Assembly: GCF_009498035.1 (NCBI RefSeq)
Contig: NZ_CP034550.1
Span: forward strand, 7,502,001 to 7,566,000
Source: Saccharothrix syringae
Lineage (GTDB): Bacteria; Actinomycetota; Actinomycetes; Mycobacteriales; Pseudonocardiaceae
DNA length: 64,000 bases
Direction: 5' to 3'
Shown: positions 53,490 through 61,579 of the stretch, piece by piece
How the letters are laid out: every line of letters starts with the position of its first letter
Numbering within the stretch: position 1 is the first letter of the stretch
Notes under the pieces: model-generated
What the model saw: only the letters and a program-made list of their open reading frames with translations
Told to the model about the DNA's origin: nothing
The model's database searches: none
Translations under genes and position numbers: made by a program

Positions 53490-53978
53490 TCAGGTCTGAG
53501 AAATCGCCTCGACCTGGGGCTGGGCGATCATCTCGTAGTCCTTCGTGGCCAGGCCGATGGAACGATCAAGACGGGCCGCGTTGAAGAACACTTCGGGATG
53601 CTGGAGCACCTCGGGGTCCACCACCAGCGTCAGGCGCTCGTCGAACGAGAACGGCGGGATGGAACCCACGGGGCACCCCGCCAACTCCTCGGCGACCTCA
53701 CGGGGGGCGAACGACGCGTACGTTCCCCCGAACAGGGCCTTCACCTTGGCGAAATCGACCCGCTTCGGCCCGGGCAGGACGATCGCCGCGTAACGGGTCT
53801 CCTTCTTGCCGACCTTCACCATGACGACGATGCACTTGGCGGCCTGCCGCTGGTCGTACCCCGCGTGCAGGCTCACGGCCTCGGTGTTCCCCTCCGGAGG
53901 GTGTTCCATCACCCGATAGGCGGCACCCCGCTCGTCCAGCAGGGTGGTCAGCTTGCGGTAAGTGTCGTCCGAGGTCAT
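53490..53978 (-). CDS. YbaK/ProX-type aminoacyl-tRNA deacylase
   Basis: A 162-residue single-domain protein of the INS/YbaK superfamily, which hydrolyses amino acids wrongly attached to tRNA. The catalytic Lys is in QAAKCIVVMV; GGTYASFAPREVAEELAGCP and VGSIPPFSFDERL follow the family pattern. Standing next to a pathway for an amino-acid analogue, it could clear tRNA mischarged with the product. It has its own promoter space (154 bases to the MHS gene stop). Which tRNA it edits cannot be read from sequence. Confidence 0.85.
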   Translation of the reverse strand: MTSDDTYRKLTTLLDERGAAYRVMEHPPEGNTEAVSLHAGYDQRQAAKCIVVMVKVGKKETRYAAIVLPGPKRVDFAKVKALFGGTYASFAPREVAEELAGCPVGSIPPFSFDERLTLVVDPEVLQHPEVFFNAARLDRSIGLATKDYEMIAQPQVEAISQT

Positions 53979-54132
53979 CGTCGTCCGCGTTTCTCGTCGA
54001 TAGGGTTCGGGAATGCGAGCAATGGCCGAATGGTATCGCGGCTTTCCCGCCGGTCGAGTCGGGAGCGACCGGCGGGGCAGCGCCGTGCGTTCGGGCGCGC
54101 CGACGACCCGGTGCCGTCGCGGTCTCGGGTCC

Positions 54133-55398
54133 TCAGCGCAGTTCGCTCCCCTTGGTCTCCGGCATCGTGAGGATCACCAGGAAGGCGATGACGGCGGCAC
54201 CCGCGACGTAGAAGAAGAACGTGGTGCCGGGCAGCGCCTGGATCACCAGCGGCGCGGTACCGCCGAACAGGGCGACGGTCAGGTTGTACCAGGAGCCGAT
54301 GCCCAGGGCCCGCAGCTCGGTCGGGAACAGCTCGCTCATCACGGCGGGCGCGATGGACGTCATGGCCGTGTAAAGGCCCGCGCCCACGCAGAACACGACG
54401 AGCAGCTTGCCGATGTTCGGGCCGATCAGCGTGGACAGCGGCACCACGAGCACCGCCGTCGCGGCCGACCAGACGAGCAACTGCGGCTTGCGGCCGATCC
54501 GGTCGGCCAGCGCGCCCACCGGGTACTGGAGGGCGATGAACATGACCGTCGCGATGGACACCGCCAGGAACACGTCCACCGGGTCAGCGCCCCGCTTGGA
54601 CACCGCGAACGGCGTCAGTGCGCTGAAGAAGGTGTAGTAGCACAGCGTCGACAGCATGGTGAAACCCACGAGCCGCCCGACGGCCTTCGGGTGCTCGCGC
54701 AGGGTGATCAGCAGCGGGTTGCGGACCTGCCGGGCCTTCACCTTGTTCTGCTCGAACTGCTCGGTCTCCTCCAGGCTCCGCCTCAGCCAGAGACCCACCA
54801 GGCCGAGCGCCCCGCCGATCAGGAAGGGCACGCGCCACGCCCACGTCGCGAGCTGTGCCGGGTCGAGCGTGCGCGCCATGACGAACCCGAGCAACGACGC
54901 CGTCAGCACCGACACACCGGTGGAGGCGTAGAAGAACGACGAGTACCGGCCGCGTCGCTCCGGCGGCGCGATCTCCGCCAGGTATGCCGACGCGTTGGAC
55001 ACCTCACCGCCCACCGACAGGCCCTGCGCCACCCGGGCGAGCAGCAACAGGATCGGAGCCAGCCACCCGACGGCGGCGTAGGTGGGCAGCAGTCCGATGA
55101 CCACCGAACCGGCGGCCATCAGGATGATGGTCAGCAGCATCGCCGCCCGCCGGCCGCGCAGGTCGGCGAACCTGCCCAGCAGGTACCCGCCCAGCGGGCG
55201 GAAGAAGAACGCGAGCGCGTAGGTGGCTAACGTGTTGATCAAAGCCAGCTGGGGGTTGTCCTTGGGGAAGATCTGAGTCGCGAAGTAGATGCTGAACGTG
55301 GTGTAGATGGTCCAGTCGTACCATTCGATTGCATTGCCGATCGATGCTGCGACGAGTTTGCGGACTGGCAGGCGGTGGCGGGTCTCCACGATTGACAT
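54133..55398 (-). CDS. MHS-family metabolite:proton symporter
   Basis: A 421-residue MFS protein of the metabolite:H+ symport type (ProP/KgtP/ShiA): SIGNAIEWYDWTIYTTFSIY opens helix 1, FADLRGRRAAML is the signature loop, and LAEIAPPERRGRYSSFF follows. ATG at 55398 (MSIVETRHRLPVRK) starts right before helix 1. ProP relatives move betaines and other zwitterions, including DMSP-like sulfonium compounds, so import or export of a pathway zwitterion is plausible. Confidence 0.88.
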   Translation of the reverse strand: MSIVETRHRLPVRKLVAASIGNAIEWYDWTIYTTFSIYFATQIFPKDNPQLALINTLATYALAFFFRPLGGYLLGRFADLRGRRAAMLLTIILMAAGSVVIGLLPTYAAVGWLAPILLLLARVAQGLSVGGEVSNASAYLAEIAPPERRGRYSSFFYASTGVSVLTASLLGFVMARTLDPAQLATWAWRVPFLIGGALGLVGLWLRRSLEETEQFEQNKVKARQVRNPLLITLREHPKAVGRLVGFTMLSTLCYYTFFSALTPFAVSKRGADPVDVFLAVSIATVMFIALQYPVGALADRIGRKPQLLVWSAATAVLVVPLSTLIGPNIGKLLVVFCVGAGLYTAMTSIAPAVMSELFPTELRALGIGSWYNLTVALFGGTAPLVIQALPGTTFFFYVAGAAVIAFLVILTMPETKGSELR

Positions 55399-55784
55399 GC
55401 GGGGACGAAACCACATGGCCACCGAAGCCGGTAGGGCTGATACCAAACTGTCGTACTCAGATCCATCCGACCGAAATCCTGATCGACGCCGTGCCGGTCG
55501 AAGTGCTGTCGTCGCGCGCTCGTCGGCTGCGGTCCGCCCGGCTGTTCCCGGGGGTCCTGGGTGGCGGCGGACGACGGCGGTGACGGGCGCCCGGTCCGTC
55601 GTGACGCGGGGCGCGCGTTCCGGACCCCGATCGCCAAGGGGTGCCCACCGAGGACGGACCGTCGCGTGTGGCTTTTCGGGGCGGTGAATCGGCAGTGGTT
55701 CCGCCACCATGGCTGCCTCGTGCTACCGGTTGTGGTGCCCGGTGCATACCTGGGGTTCCGCGGTAGCCCGGAGCACAGCCCACG
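55399..55784. other. Gene-free stretch between transporter and IS remnant
   Basis: About 385 bases. It should contain the minus-strand MHS promoter. The right part is probably worn IS end sequence. No open frame with a ribosome site or codon bias is seen. Confidence 0.45.
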
Positions 55785-56571
55785 ATGCCCAAGCGGTACC
55801 CACCCGAGTTCCGACGCAAAGTGCTCGACCTGGTCGCGTCCGGCCGCCGTGTCGCCCAGGTCGCGGCGGACCTCGACATCAGCGACCAGACCACCTACGC
55901 CTGGCGCCGCCAGGAGCTCGTCGACACCGGCCAGGTGCCCGGTACCACCAGCACCGACAACGCCGAGTTGGTCGCCGCGCGTCGGTCGATCCAACTCGCC
56001 TGCCGCGTGCTCGGAGTGTCGGAATCCGGCTACTACGACTGGCGAGGCCGCGCTCCCTCGCCGCGGGATCACCGTCGGGCACAACACCGTCGCGCTTCTC
56101 ATGCGCCGCAACGCCAATCAAAGGGCTGCCCAACCGACGTCGGCCACGCCCGAAACACGACACGCCCACCGCGGCGGACCTGGTCGACCGCGACTTCGCC
56201 CGCGCCGCGCCGGGCCGGCTGTGGGTCACCGACATCACCGAACACCCCACCCGTGAAGGAAAGGTGTACTGCGCGGTCGTGCTCGACGTGCACTCCCGCC
56301 GCGTCGTCGGGTGGCCGATCGACTCCAGCCAGACCGCCGCCCTGGCCACCAACGCGCTCGGCATGGCCATCTCGAACCGGTCTCCGCTGTCGGACACGGT
56401 GATCCACTACGACCACGGAGTCCAGTTCACGTCATGGACTTTCACCAAGTGTGCCAAGGAATCCGGGCTTCTGTCGTCGACAACCGCCGTCGACGCCACA
56501 CCGCACTCGGCATGCTCACACCGATCGAGTACGAACTCCGACACGCCAGGATCGCTCCAGTAGCCTGAACT
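55785..56571 (+). pseudogene. Decayed IS3-family insertion sequence
   Basis: OrfA is intact at its N-terminus: MPKRYPPEFRRKVLDLVASG with HTH LDISDQTTYAWRRQEL. It runs into a fragment of OrfB (RVLGVSESGYYDWRGRAP). After a deletion and frame change the DDE domain continues in another frame: RLWVTDITEHPTREGKVYCA, VVLDVHSRRVVGW, VIHYDHGVQFTS. The final Glu region is lost. The element is dead. It marks the right inner edge of the island. Confidence 0.85.
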
Positions 56572-56742
56572 CCAGTAACCCGACTCCGCCAAACGGCGTG
56601 AGGATCAGTGACCGTGCCGGGTGACGTGTGTGGGACGCGTCCCCGGTGTACGGGCCCGCGTCACCGCTGCTAGGTTGCGCTCGTGACTCCCAACTTCCAC
56701 TCTGGAGGTGGGACGGGTCCCACGTTCGCGTGCTTGACAGGG

Positions 56743-57228
56743 CATCCCGAAGGGCGTGCCCCAGTCGCCGAGGTGGTTGTGCCGCAGCACCTCGTGGCCC
56801 TGGAACTCCAGCAGCCGCACCACCGCGTCACCGATGATCGACGACCGCAGGTGGCCGACATGCATCTCCTTGGCCACGTTCGGGCCGCCGTAGTTCACCG
56901 CGAACCGGCGCGGGGCGTCGGTGGTCGGCACGCCCAGCCGCGGGTCGTCGAGCAGTGCCGCGGTGCGCTCCTCCAGCCAGGCGCGCCGCAGGGTGAAGTT
57001 GACGAACCCCGGTCCGGCCACCTCGCGCGGCGCGCGGCCGAGCCGCTTGGCCGAGCCCATGGCGACGTTGCACCGGTAGTCGGCGCCGCGACCGGGCGCG
57101 GAGGGTCGGATCAGCGCCTCGACCTGGGTGATCCCCACGTCCAGCGCCGCCTTGAGCGCCCTGGCCACCCGCAGGCCGAGCTCCAGCCCGACATCCCCAC
57201 CCGGCACCGGTCTTACCTCCACGTCGGC
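56743..57228 (-). pseudogene. Resident argS, decayed 5' fragment
   Basis: The frame encodes the N-terminal part of an arginyl-tRNA synthetase: the D-loop domain, GPGFVNFTLRRAW, then PNVAKEMHVGHLRSSIIGDA (HIGH motif) and RHNHLGDWGTPFGM, where homology stops dead at 56743. About 20 residues between REVA and GPGFVNF are deleted. Start unclear (a GTG near 57220). It follows the glucosidase gene by ~60 bases on the same strand, the original operon position. Its 3' partner lies 31 kb away at 25.2 kb. 56572-56742 beside it holds a 16-bp palindrome (gtgggacgggtcccac at 56708) but no gene. Confidence 0.88.
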
Positions 57229-57286
57229 AACGATCCGGCGATCGTGGACCGGTGGGGGTGGGCGGGGCGAACGGGTTTGCGCCGGC

Positions 57287-58984
57287 CTACCGCTCCAGCA
57301 CCAGCGCCTCCCACGGCCCCAGCAGCGCCCGCCCGTCCGCCACCCGCACCCGCTCGGTGTTGGCCAGCACGACGTGGTCGGCGGCCCACCCCGGTTCCAG
57401 GTCGACGACCTCCTCGCCGGCACCCAGGTTGGCCAGCACGAGCAGCCGGGCGTCGTCCAGGGTGCGCTCGTAGCAGTACAGGCGCGGGTGGTCGGCGAGC
57501 AGCATCCGGAAGTCGCCGCGCGCCACCACGGGCCGGGTGTGGCGCAGCTCGACCAGCCGCCGGTAGTGGTGGAACACCGAGCGCGGGTCGTCGCGCTGGG
57601 CCGCGGCGTTGAGCCAGGTGTGGTTGGGGTTGACCGGCAGCCACGGCTGCCCGGTGGTGAAGCCGGCGTGCGGGCCCGCGTCCCACTGCACGGGCGTCCG
57701 GGCGTTGTCGCGGCCCATGGCGCGCAGGCCGGCCAGGACCACCTCGGGGTCGGCGCCGCCGGTGACGGCCTCGCGGTAGTGGTTGAGGGATTCGACGTCC
57801 CGCAGGTCGTCGACGGAGGCGAAGGGCGCGTTGGTCATGCCCAGCTCCTCGCCCTGGTAGACGTAGGGCGTGCCGCGGTGCAGGTGCAGCACGGTGCCCA
57901 GGGCGGTGGCCGACTCGCGCCACCACTCGCCGTCGTCGCCGTAGCGGGAGACCACGCGCGGCTGGTCGTGGTTGTTCCAGTAGAGGCTGTTCCAGCCGAC
58001 CTCGGCCAGCGCGGTCTGCCAGCGGCCCAGCGATGCCTTGAGGGCGCGCAGGTCCAGCGGCCGGGGGTCGAACTTGCCGCCGGGGCCGTGGTCGAGGGAG
58101 ACGTGCTCGAACTGGAACACCATGTCCACCTCGCGGCGGGCCGGGTCGGTGAACAGCCTCGCCTGCTCCCACGTCACGCCGGGCATCTCGCCGACGGTGA
58201 GCAGGCCGTCGCGCCCGTCGAACACCTCGCGGTGCATCTCCTGGAGGAAGTCGTGCACGCGCGGGCGGGTGCCGTAGTGCGGGTAGCCGTCGCCCAGGCC
58301 ACCGGTGCCGGTGATCGCGCCGTCGGGCAGGGCCGGGTCCTTGGCGATCAGGTTGATCACGTCCATCCGGAACCCGTCGACGCCCCGGTCCAGCCACCAC
58401 CGCATCATCTCGTAGACGGCCTGCCTGACCTCGGGGTTCTCCCAGTTGAGGTCCGGTTGGCGGCGGTCGAACAGGTGCAGGTAGTACTCACCCGTGGTCT
58501 CGTCGAGCGTCCAGGCCGGGCCGGAGAAGAACGATTCCCAGTTCGTCGGCTCCGCGCCCGGCTCACCGGCGGCGAAGCCCTCCCTCGGCGGGCGCCACCA
58601 GTACCAGTCGCGCTTCGGGGAGGCCGTGGAGGAGCGGGACTCCCGGAACCAGGCGTGCTGGTCGGAGGTGTGGTTGACCACCAGGTCCATGACCAGCTTC
58701 ATGCCCCGGGCGTGCACCTGGGCCAGCAGGGCGTCGAAGTCGGCGAGGGTGCCGAACGCGGGGTCGATCGCCTGGTAGTCGGAGATGTCGTAGCCGTTGT
58801 CCGCCTGGGGCGAGGCGTAGACCGGGGAGAGCCAGATGACGTCGACGCCGAGTTGTTCCAGGTGGTCCAGGCGTGCGGTGATGCCGTTGAGGTCACCGAT
58901 CCCGTCGCCGTCGGAATCCGCGAAGCTGCGCGGGTAGATCTGGTAGACGACGGCGGACTGCCACCACTTGGGCTCCTGCGGCAT
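57287..58984 (-). CDS. GH13 alpha-glucosidase / oligo-1,6-glucosidase
   Basis: A 565-residue glycoside hydrolase of family 13. It starts MPQEPKWWQSAVVYQIYPRS. Catalytic residues are in GVDGFRMDVINL (Asp nucleophile), LTVGEMPG (Glu acid) and NNHDQPR (Asp). DLVVNHTS is the conserved region I. It splits alpha-glucosidic links of malto- or isomalto-oligosaccharides in the cytoplasm; there is no signal peptide. aagga precedes the ATG. Confidence 0.93.
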   Translation of the reverse strand: MPQEPKWWQSAVVYQIYPRSFADSDGDGIGDLNGITARLDHLEQLGVDVIWLSPVYASPQADNGYDISDYQAIDPAFGTLADFDALLAQVHARGMKLVMDLVVNHTSDQHAWFRESRSSTASPKRDWYWWRPPREGFAAGEPGAEPTNWESFFSGPAWTLDETTGEYYLHLFDRRQPDLNWENPEVRQAVYEMMRWWLDRGVDGFRMDVINLIAKDPALPDGAITGTGGLGDGYPHYGTRPRVHDFLQEMHREVFDGRDGLLTVGEMPGVTWEQARLFTDPARREVDMVFQFEHVSLDHGPGGKFDPRPLDLRALKASLGRWQTALAEVGWNSLYWNNHDQPRVVSRYGDDGEWWRESATALGTVLHLHRGTPYVYQGEELGMTNAPFASVDDLRDVESLNHYREAVTGGADPEVVLAGLRAMGRDNARTPVQWDAGPHAGFTTGQPWLPVNPNHTWLNAAAQRDDPRSVFHHYRRLVELRHTRPVVARGDFRMLLADHPRLYCYERTLDDARLLVLANLGAGEEVVDLEPGWAADHVVLANTERVRVADGRALLGPWEALVLER

Positions 58985-59352
58985 CGGTGTCCTTCGCGTG
59001 GTCGTGTCCGATGTGGACTGTTGAGGTGGGTAGCGGCGGTGCTCTCGTTGACAGCCTAGCCGGCCGGGCTCACCCCGACAGCTCTGCTGCGCTTGGTCGC
59101 TGCGGGGTTGGGTGGATGTTCAGGGCGTGAGGGGAGGGCGAGAGGGCTGGAGGTGGGGCTGGGCGGGGCAGGGCGGCGGCGTGGGGCAGGGCCGGTGGGA
59201 GGCGCGGCGGGGCGAGCCGGGGACGGGCGGAGTGGGGTGGGGTGTGGCGAGCCGGGGGCAAGGCGGAGTGGGGTGGGGTGGGGCGCAGCGAGGTGGGGCG
59301 GAGTGCGGCGCGGGCGTGCGGATCGGTTCGGGGGTGCGCGTCCGGCCCGCGG
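58985..59352. other. G-rich gene-free stretch
   Basis: About 370 bases between the glucosidase start and the PPK2 stop. The plus strand carries many GGGG runs. The 18-mer gcggagtggggtggggtg occurs twice (near 59226 and 59264), and GGGGTGGGGTGGGG near 59271-59284 could fold as a G-quadruplex. No gene is supported. Confidence 0.55.
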
Positions 59353-60327
59353 TCAGGGGTGCACACCCGGCCCGTGGTCGGGGTCGTCGGCGGGCGCGAG
59401 GGGTGTTGGGCTGAGCGAGGACTCGTCCTCCCCCTCCTCCAGCAGCGTCGCGGCCGGGCCGACCACCTTCGAGTCGGGCTCGCCGACGACCTCCAGGTCC
59501 TTCTCGGCGTAGTCGACGCGGGCCAGCACGCTGCGCATCGCCTCGATCCGGGCCCGCTTCTTGTCGTTGCTCTTGACCACCGTCCACGGCGCGGCCTCGG
59601 TGTCGGTCGCCCGGAACATCGCCACCTTCGCCTCGGTGTAGGCGTCCCACCGGTCCAGCGACTTGATGTCGTTCGGGCTCAGCTTCCACTGCCGGACCGG
59701 GTCGACCTGCCGGATGAGGAACCGCGTCCGCTGCTCGGCCCGCGACACCGAGAACCACAGCTTGACCAGCAGGATGCCGTCGTCCACCAGCATCTTCTCG
59801 AACGTCGGCGCCTGCCGCATGAACCGCTCGTACTGCTCGTCGGTGCAGTACCCCATGACCCGCTCGACGCCGGCGCGGTTGTACCAGGACCGGTCGAACA
59901 GCACGACCTCCCCGGCCGTGGGCAGGTGGTTGACGTACCGCTGGAAGTACCACTCGCCCTGCTCGCGGTCGGTCGGCTTGCCCAGCGCCACCACCCGCGC
60001 GCCGCGCGGGTTCAGGTGCTCGGTGAAACGCTTGATCGTGCCGCCCTTGCCCGCCGCGTCCCGGCCCTCGAACACGATGACCATCCGGCCGCCGGTGTCC
60101 TTGATCCAGTACTGGAGCTTCAGCAGCTCGATCTGGAGGAGGCGCTTGGACAGGTCGTACTCCTCGCGCGTCATCCGCTCCGGGTACGGGTAGTTCTCGC
60201 GCCAGGTGTCCACGAGCGAGCCGTCCGGGCGGCGCAGCACCGGGTCGTCGCCGTCCTCGTAGTCCACCACCAGGTCGTTGACGTTGAGGTCGGGGAACCT
60301 CTCGGAGATGTCCAGCGCGTTGTTCAC
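59353..60327 (-). CDS. ppk2: Polyphosphate kinase 2
   Basis: A 324-residue PPK2 enzyme that moves phosphate between polyphosphate and nucleotides. Walker A FEGRDAAGKGGTIKRF, lid region KPTDREQGEWYFQRYV, Walker B VLFDRSWYNRAGVE and KLWFSVSRAEQRTRFL are all conserved in single-domain class I form. The GTG at 60327 (VNNALDISERF) is preferred because the frame upstream is low-complexity. The C-terminal ~45 residues are an acidic tail. Confidence 0.93.
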   Translation of the reverse strand: MNNALDISERFPDLNVNDLVVDYEDGDDPVLRRPDGSLVDTWRENYPYPERMTREEYDLSKRLLQIELLKLQYWIKDTGGRMVIVFEGRDAAGKGGTIKRFTEHLNPRGARVVALGKPTDREQGEWYFQRYVNHLPTAGEVVLFDRSWYNRAGVERVMGYCTDEQYERFMRQAPTFEKMLVDDGILLVKLWFSVSRAEQRTRFLIRQVDPVRQWKLSPNDIKSLDRWDAYTEAKVAMFRATDTEAAPWTVVKSNDKKRARIEAMRSVLARVDYAEKDLEVVGEPDSKVVGPAATLLEEGEDESSLSPTPLAPADDPDHGPGVHP

Positions 60328-60553
60328 GCACCTCGCGTACCCGTGCCCACGGCTCGACAAACGGTCACAAATGGTGACAAACCGCAGCACGGGCCGGGTG
60401 CGACGCAGAGGTGGGCGGCGCAGGGCAGGGCAGGCGCGAGGCAGGGCGGGCGCGAGTCCGGCTGCGCTCCGCCGCCCCCGAGGAGCCGAAGGGCGCGGGA
60501 GGCACACCCGGGGCACGTGACCCGGGCCACAGGAAAACCCCTTCCCGCCCGCC

Positions 60554-60578
60554 GGTTTGAGTCATATAGACTCAAACC
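60554..60578 (+). promoter_or_regulatory. 25-bp perfect palindrome overlapping a leaderless promoter
   Basis: GGTTTGAGTC-ATATA-GACTCAAACC is a palindrome with perfect 10-bp arms and a 5-base centre. It ends immediately before the ATG at 60579. A TATAGA hexamer in its centre (60565-60570) is spaced for a -10 box of a leaderless mRNA. A bound dimer would block the promoter. The shape resembles sites of Nudix-type NrtR repressors, and a Nudix protein is encoded at the end of the operon. Confidence 0.75.
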
Positions 60579-61577
60579 ATGTTCACCAGGCAGGAAGCCC
60601 TCGACCTCGTCGAGCGGGCACGCTCGGCGGCCGACCTGTTCGGCCCGGTCGACCCCGCCCGGCGGCACGAGGTCCGGCGGCGGTACCGGGCGCTGGCCGC
60701 GGTGCTGCACCCGGACCGGGTGGGCCCGGCGGACACCAGGGCGCACGCCGCCTCGGCCGAGCTGACCCGCCTGCACGACGAGTGGCGGCGCGGCACGTCC
60801 GTCGAGCTGCGCACGCCCCGGGCGGCCTACCGGGTCACCGACCTCCACGCGGTGGGCAGCGTCGCGAACGTCTACCGCACCGACGGCCCGCACGTGGTCA
60901 AGGTGGTGCGCAACCCGGCGCTCAACCCGCTGCTGCACGGCGAGTGGGCCGCCCTGGACGCCCTCGACCGCTTCACCCGCGCGCACCGCTGGCTGCGCCC
61001 CTACTACCCGCGCCTGGTCGACCGCTCCGGCGAGGTGGCCCGCGGCGAGCGCGCGTTCACCGTGCTCGAACCCCTGGTGGACGGGTTCGTGACGCTGGCG
61101 GACGTGCGGCGGGCGTTCCCGCGCGGCCTGGACGGGCGCGACTGGGCGTGGATGCACCGCAGGCTGCTGCGGGCGATCGCGGGCGCGCACCGGGCCGGCC
61201 TGGTGCACGGCGCGATCGTCGCCGAGAACGTCCTGGTGCACCCGGAGCAGCACGGCGTCGTGCTGGCCGGCTGGTCCTTCGCCGTGGAGGACGGGCAGCT
61301 GCCGCAGGCCACCAGCAAGGCCATCGCCTACCCGCCGGAGGTCCACGGCGGACGACCGGTCACCGCGGCGACCGACGTCCACATGGCGCACGCGCTGATG
61401 CTGGAGGTGCTGGCCGACGACGAGACCCGCCAGCGCACCTTCGCCCGCTGGTGCACGCAGGACGACCCCGAGCGGCGACCGGACGCCGTCGACCTGCTCA
61501 CCGAGTACGACGACCTGATCGAAGACCTCTACGGCGAGCGGACCTTCCGCCCGTTCGCCCTACCGACGGGAGCCTGA
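60579..61577 (+). CDS. J-domain-like / pseudokinase fusion protein
   Basis: A 332-residue protein. Residues ~5-65 resemble a DnaJ J-domain with its HPD tripeptide (44-46, YRALAAVLHPDR). Residues ~85-320 follow a protein-kinase fold with the ATP Lys in HVVKVVRN. The catalytic loop reads VHGAIVAENVLV in place of HRDxKxxN and the DFG is GWS, so catalysis is unlikely. No ribosome site: translation appears leaderless. First gene of a four-gene operon. Confidence 0.75.
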   Translation: MFTRQEALDLVERARSAADLFGPVDPARRHEVRRRYRALAAVLHPDRVGPADTRAHAASAELTRLHDEWRRGTSVELRTPRAAYRVTDLHAVGSVANVYRTDGPHVVKVVRNPALNPLLHGEWAALDALDRFTRAHRWLRPYYPRLVDRSGEVARGERAFTVLEPLVDGFVTLADVRRAFPRGLDGRDWAWMHRRLLRAIAGAHRAGLVHGAIVAENVLVHPEQHGVVLAGWSFAVEDGQLPQATSKAIAYPPEVHGGRPVTAATDVHMAHALMLEVLADDETRQRTFARWCTQDDPERRPDAVDLLTEYDDLIEDLYGERTFRPFALPTGA

Positions 61578-61579
61578 CC

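Larger units (their letters stand above)
25726..56742. mobile_element. 31-kb biosynthetic island inserted in resident argS
   Basis: Everything between the two argS fragments is foreign to that gene: an intact but divergent argS, IS5-like and IS3-like remnants near the two edges, and a ~25-kb set of biosynthetic, transport and regulatory genes. A 9-mer, cccgaaggg, occurs at both edges (25750-25758 and 56746-56754); it might be a target duplication or chance. No integrase or conjugation gene is visible, so how it moved is unknown. Confidence 0.75.
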
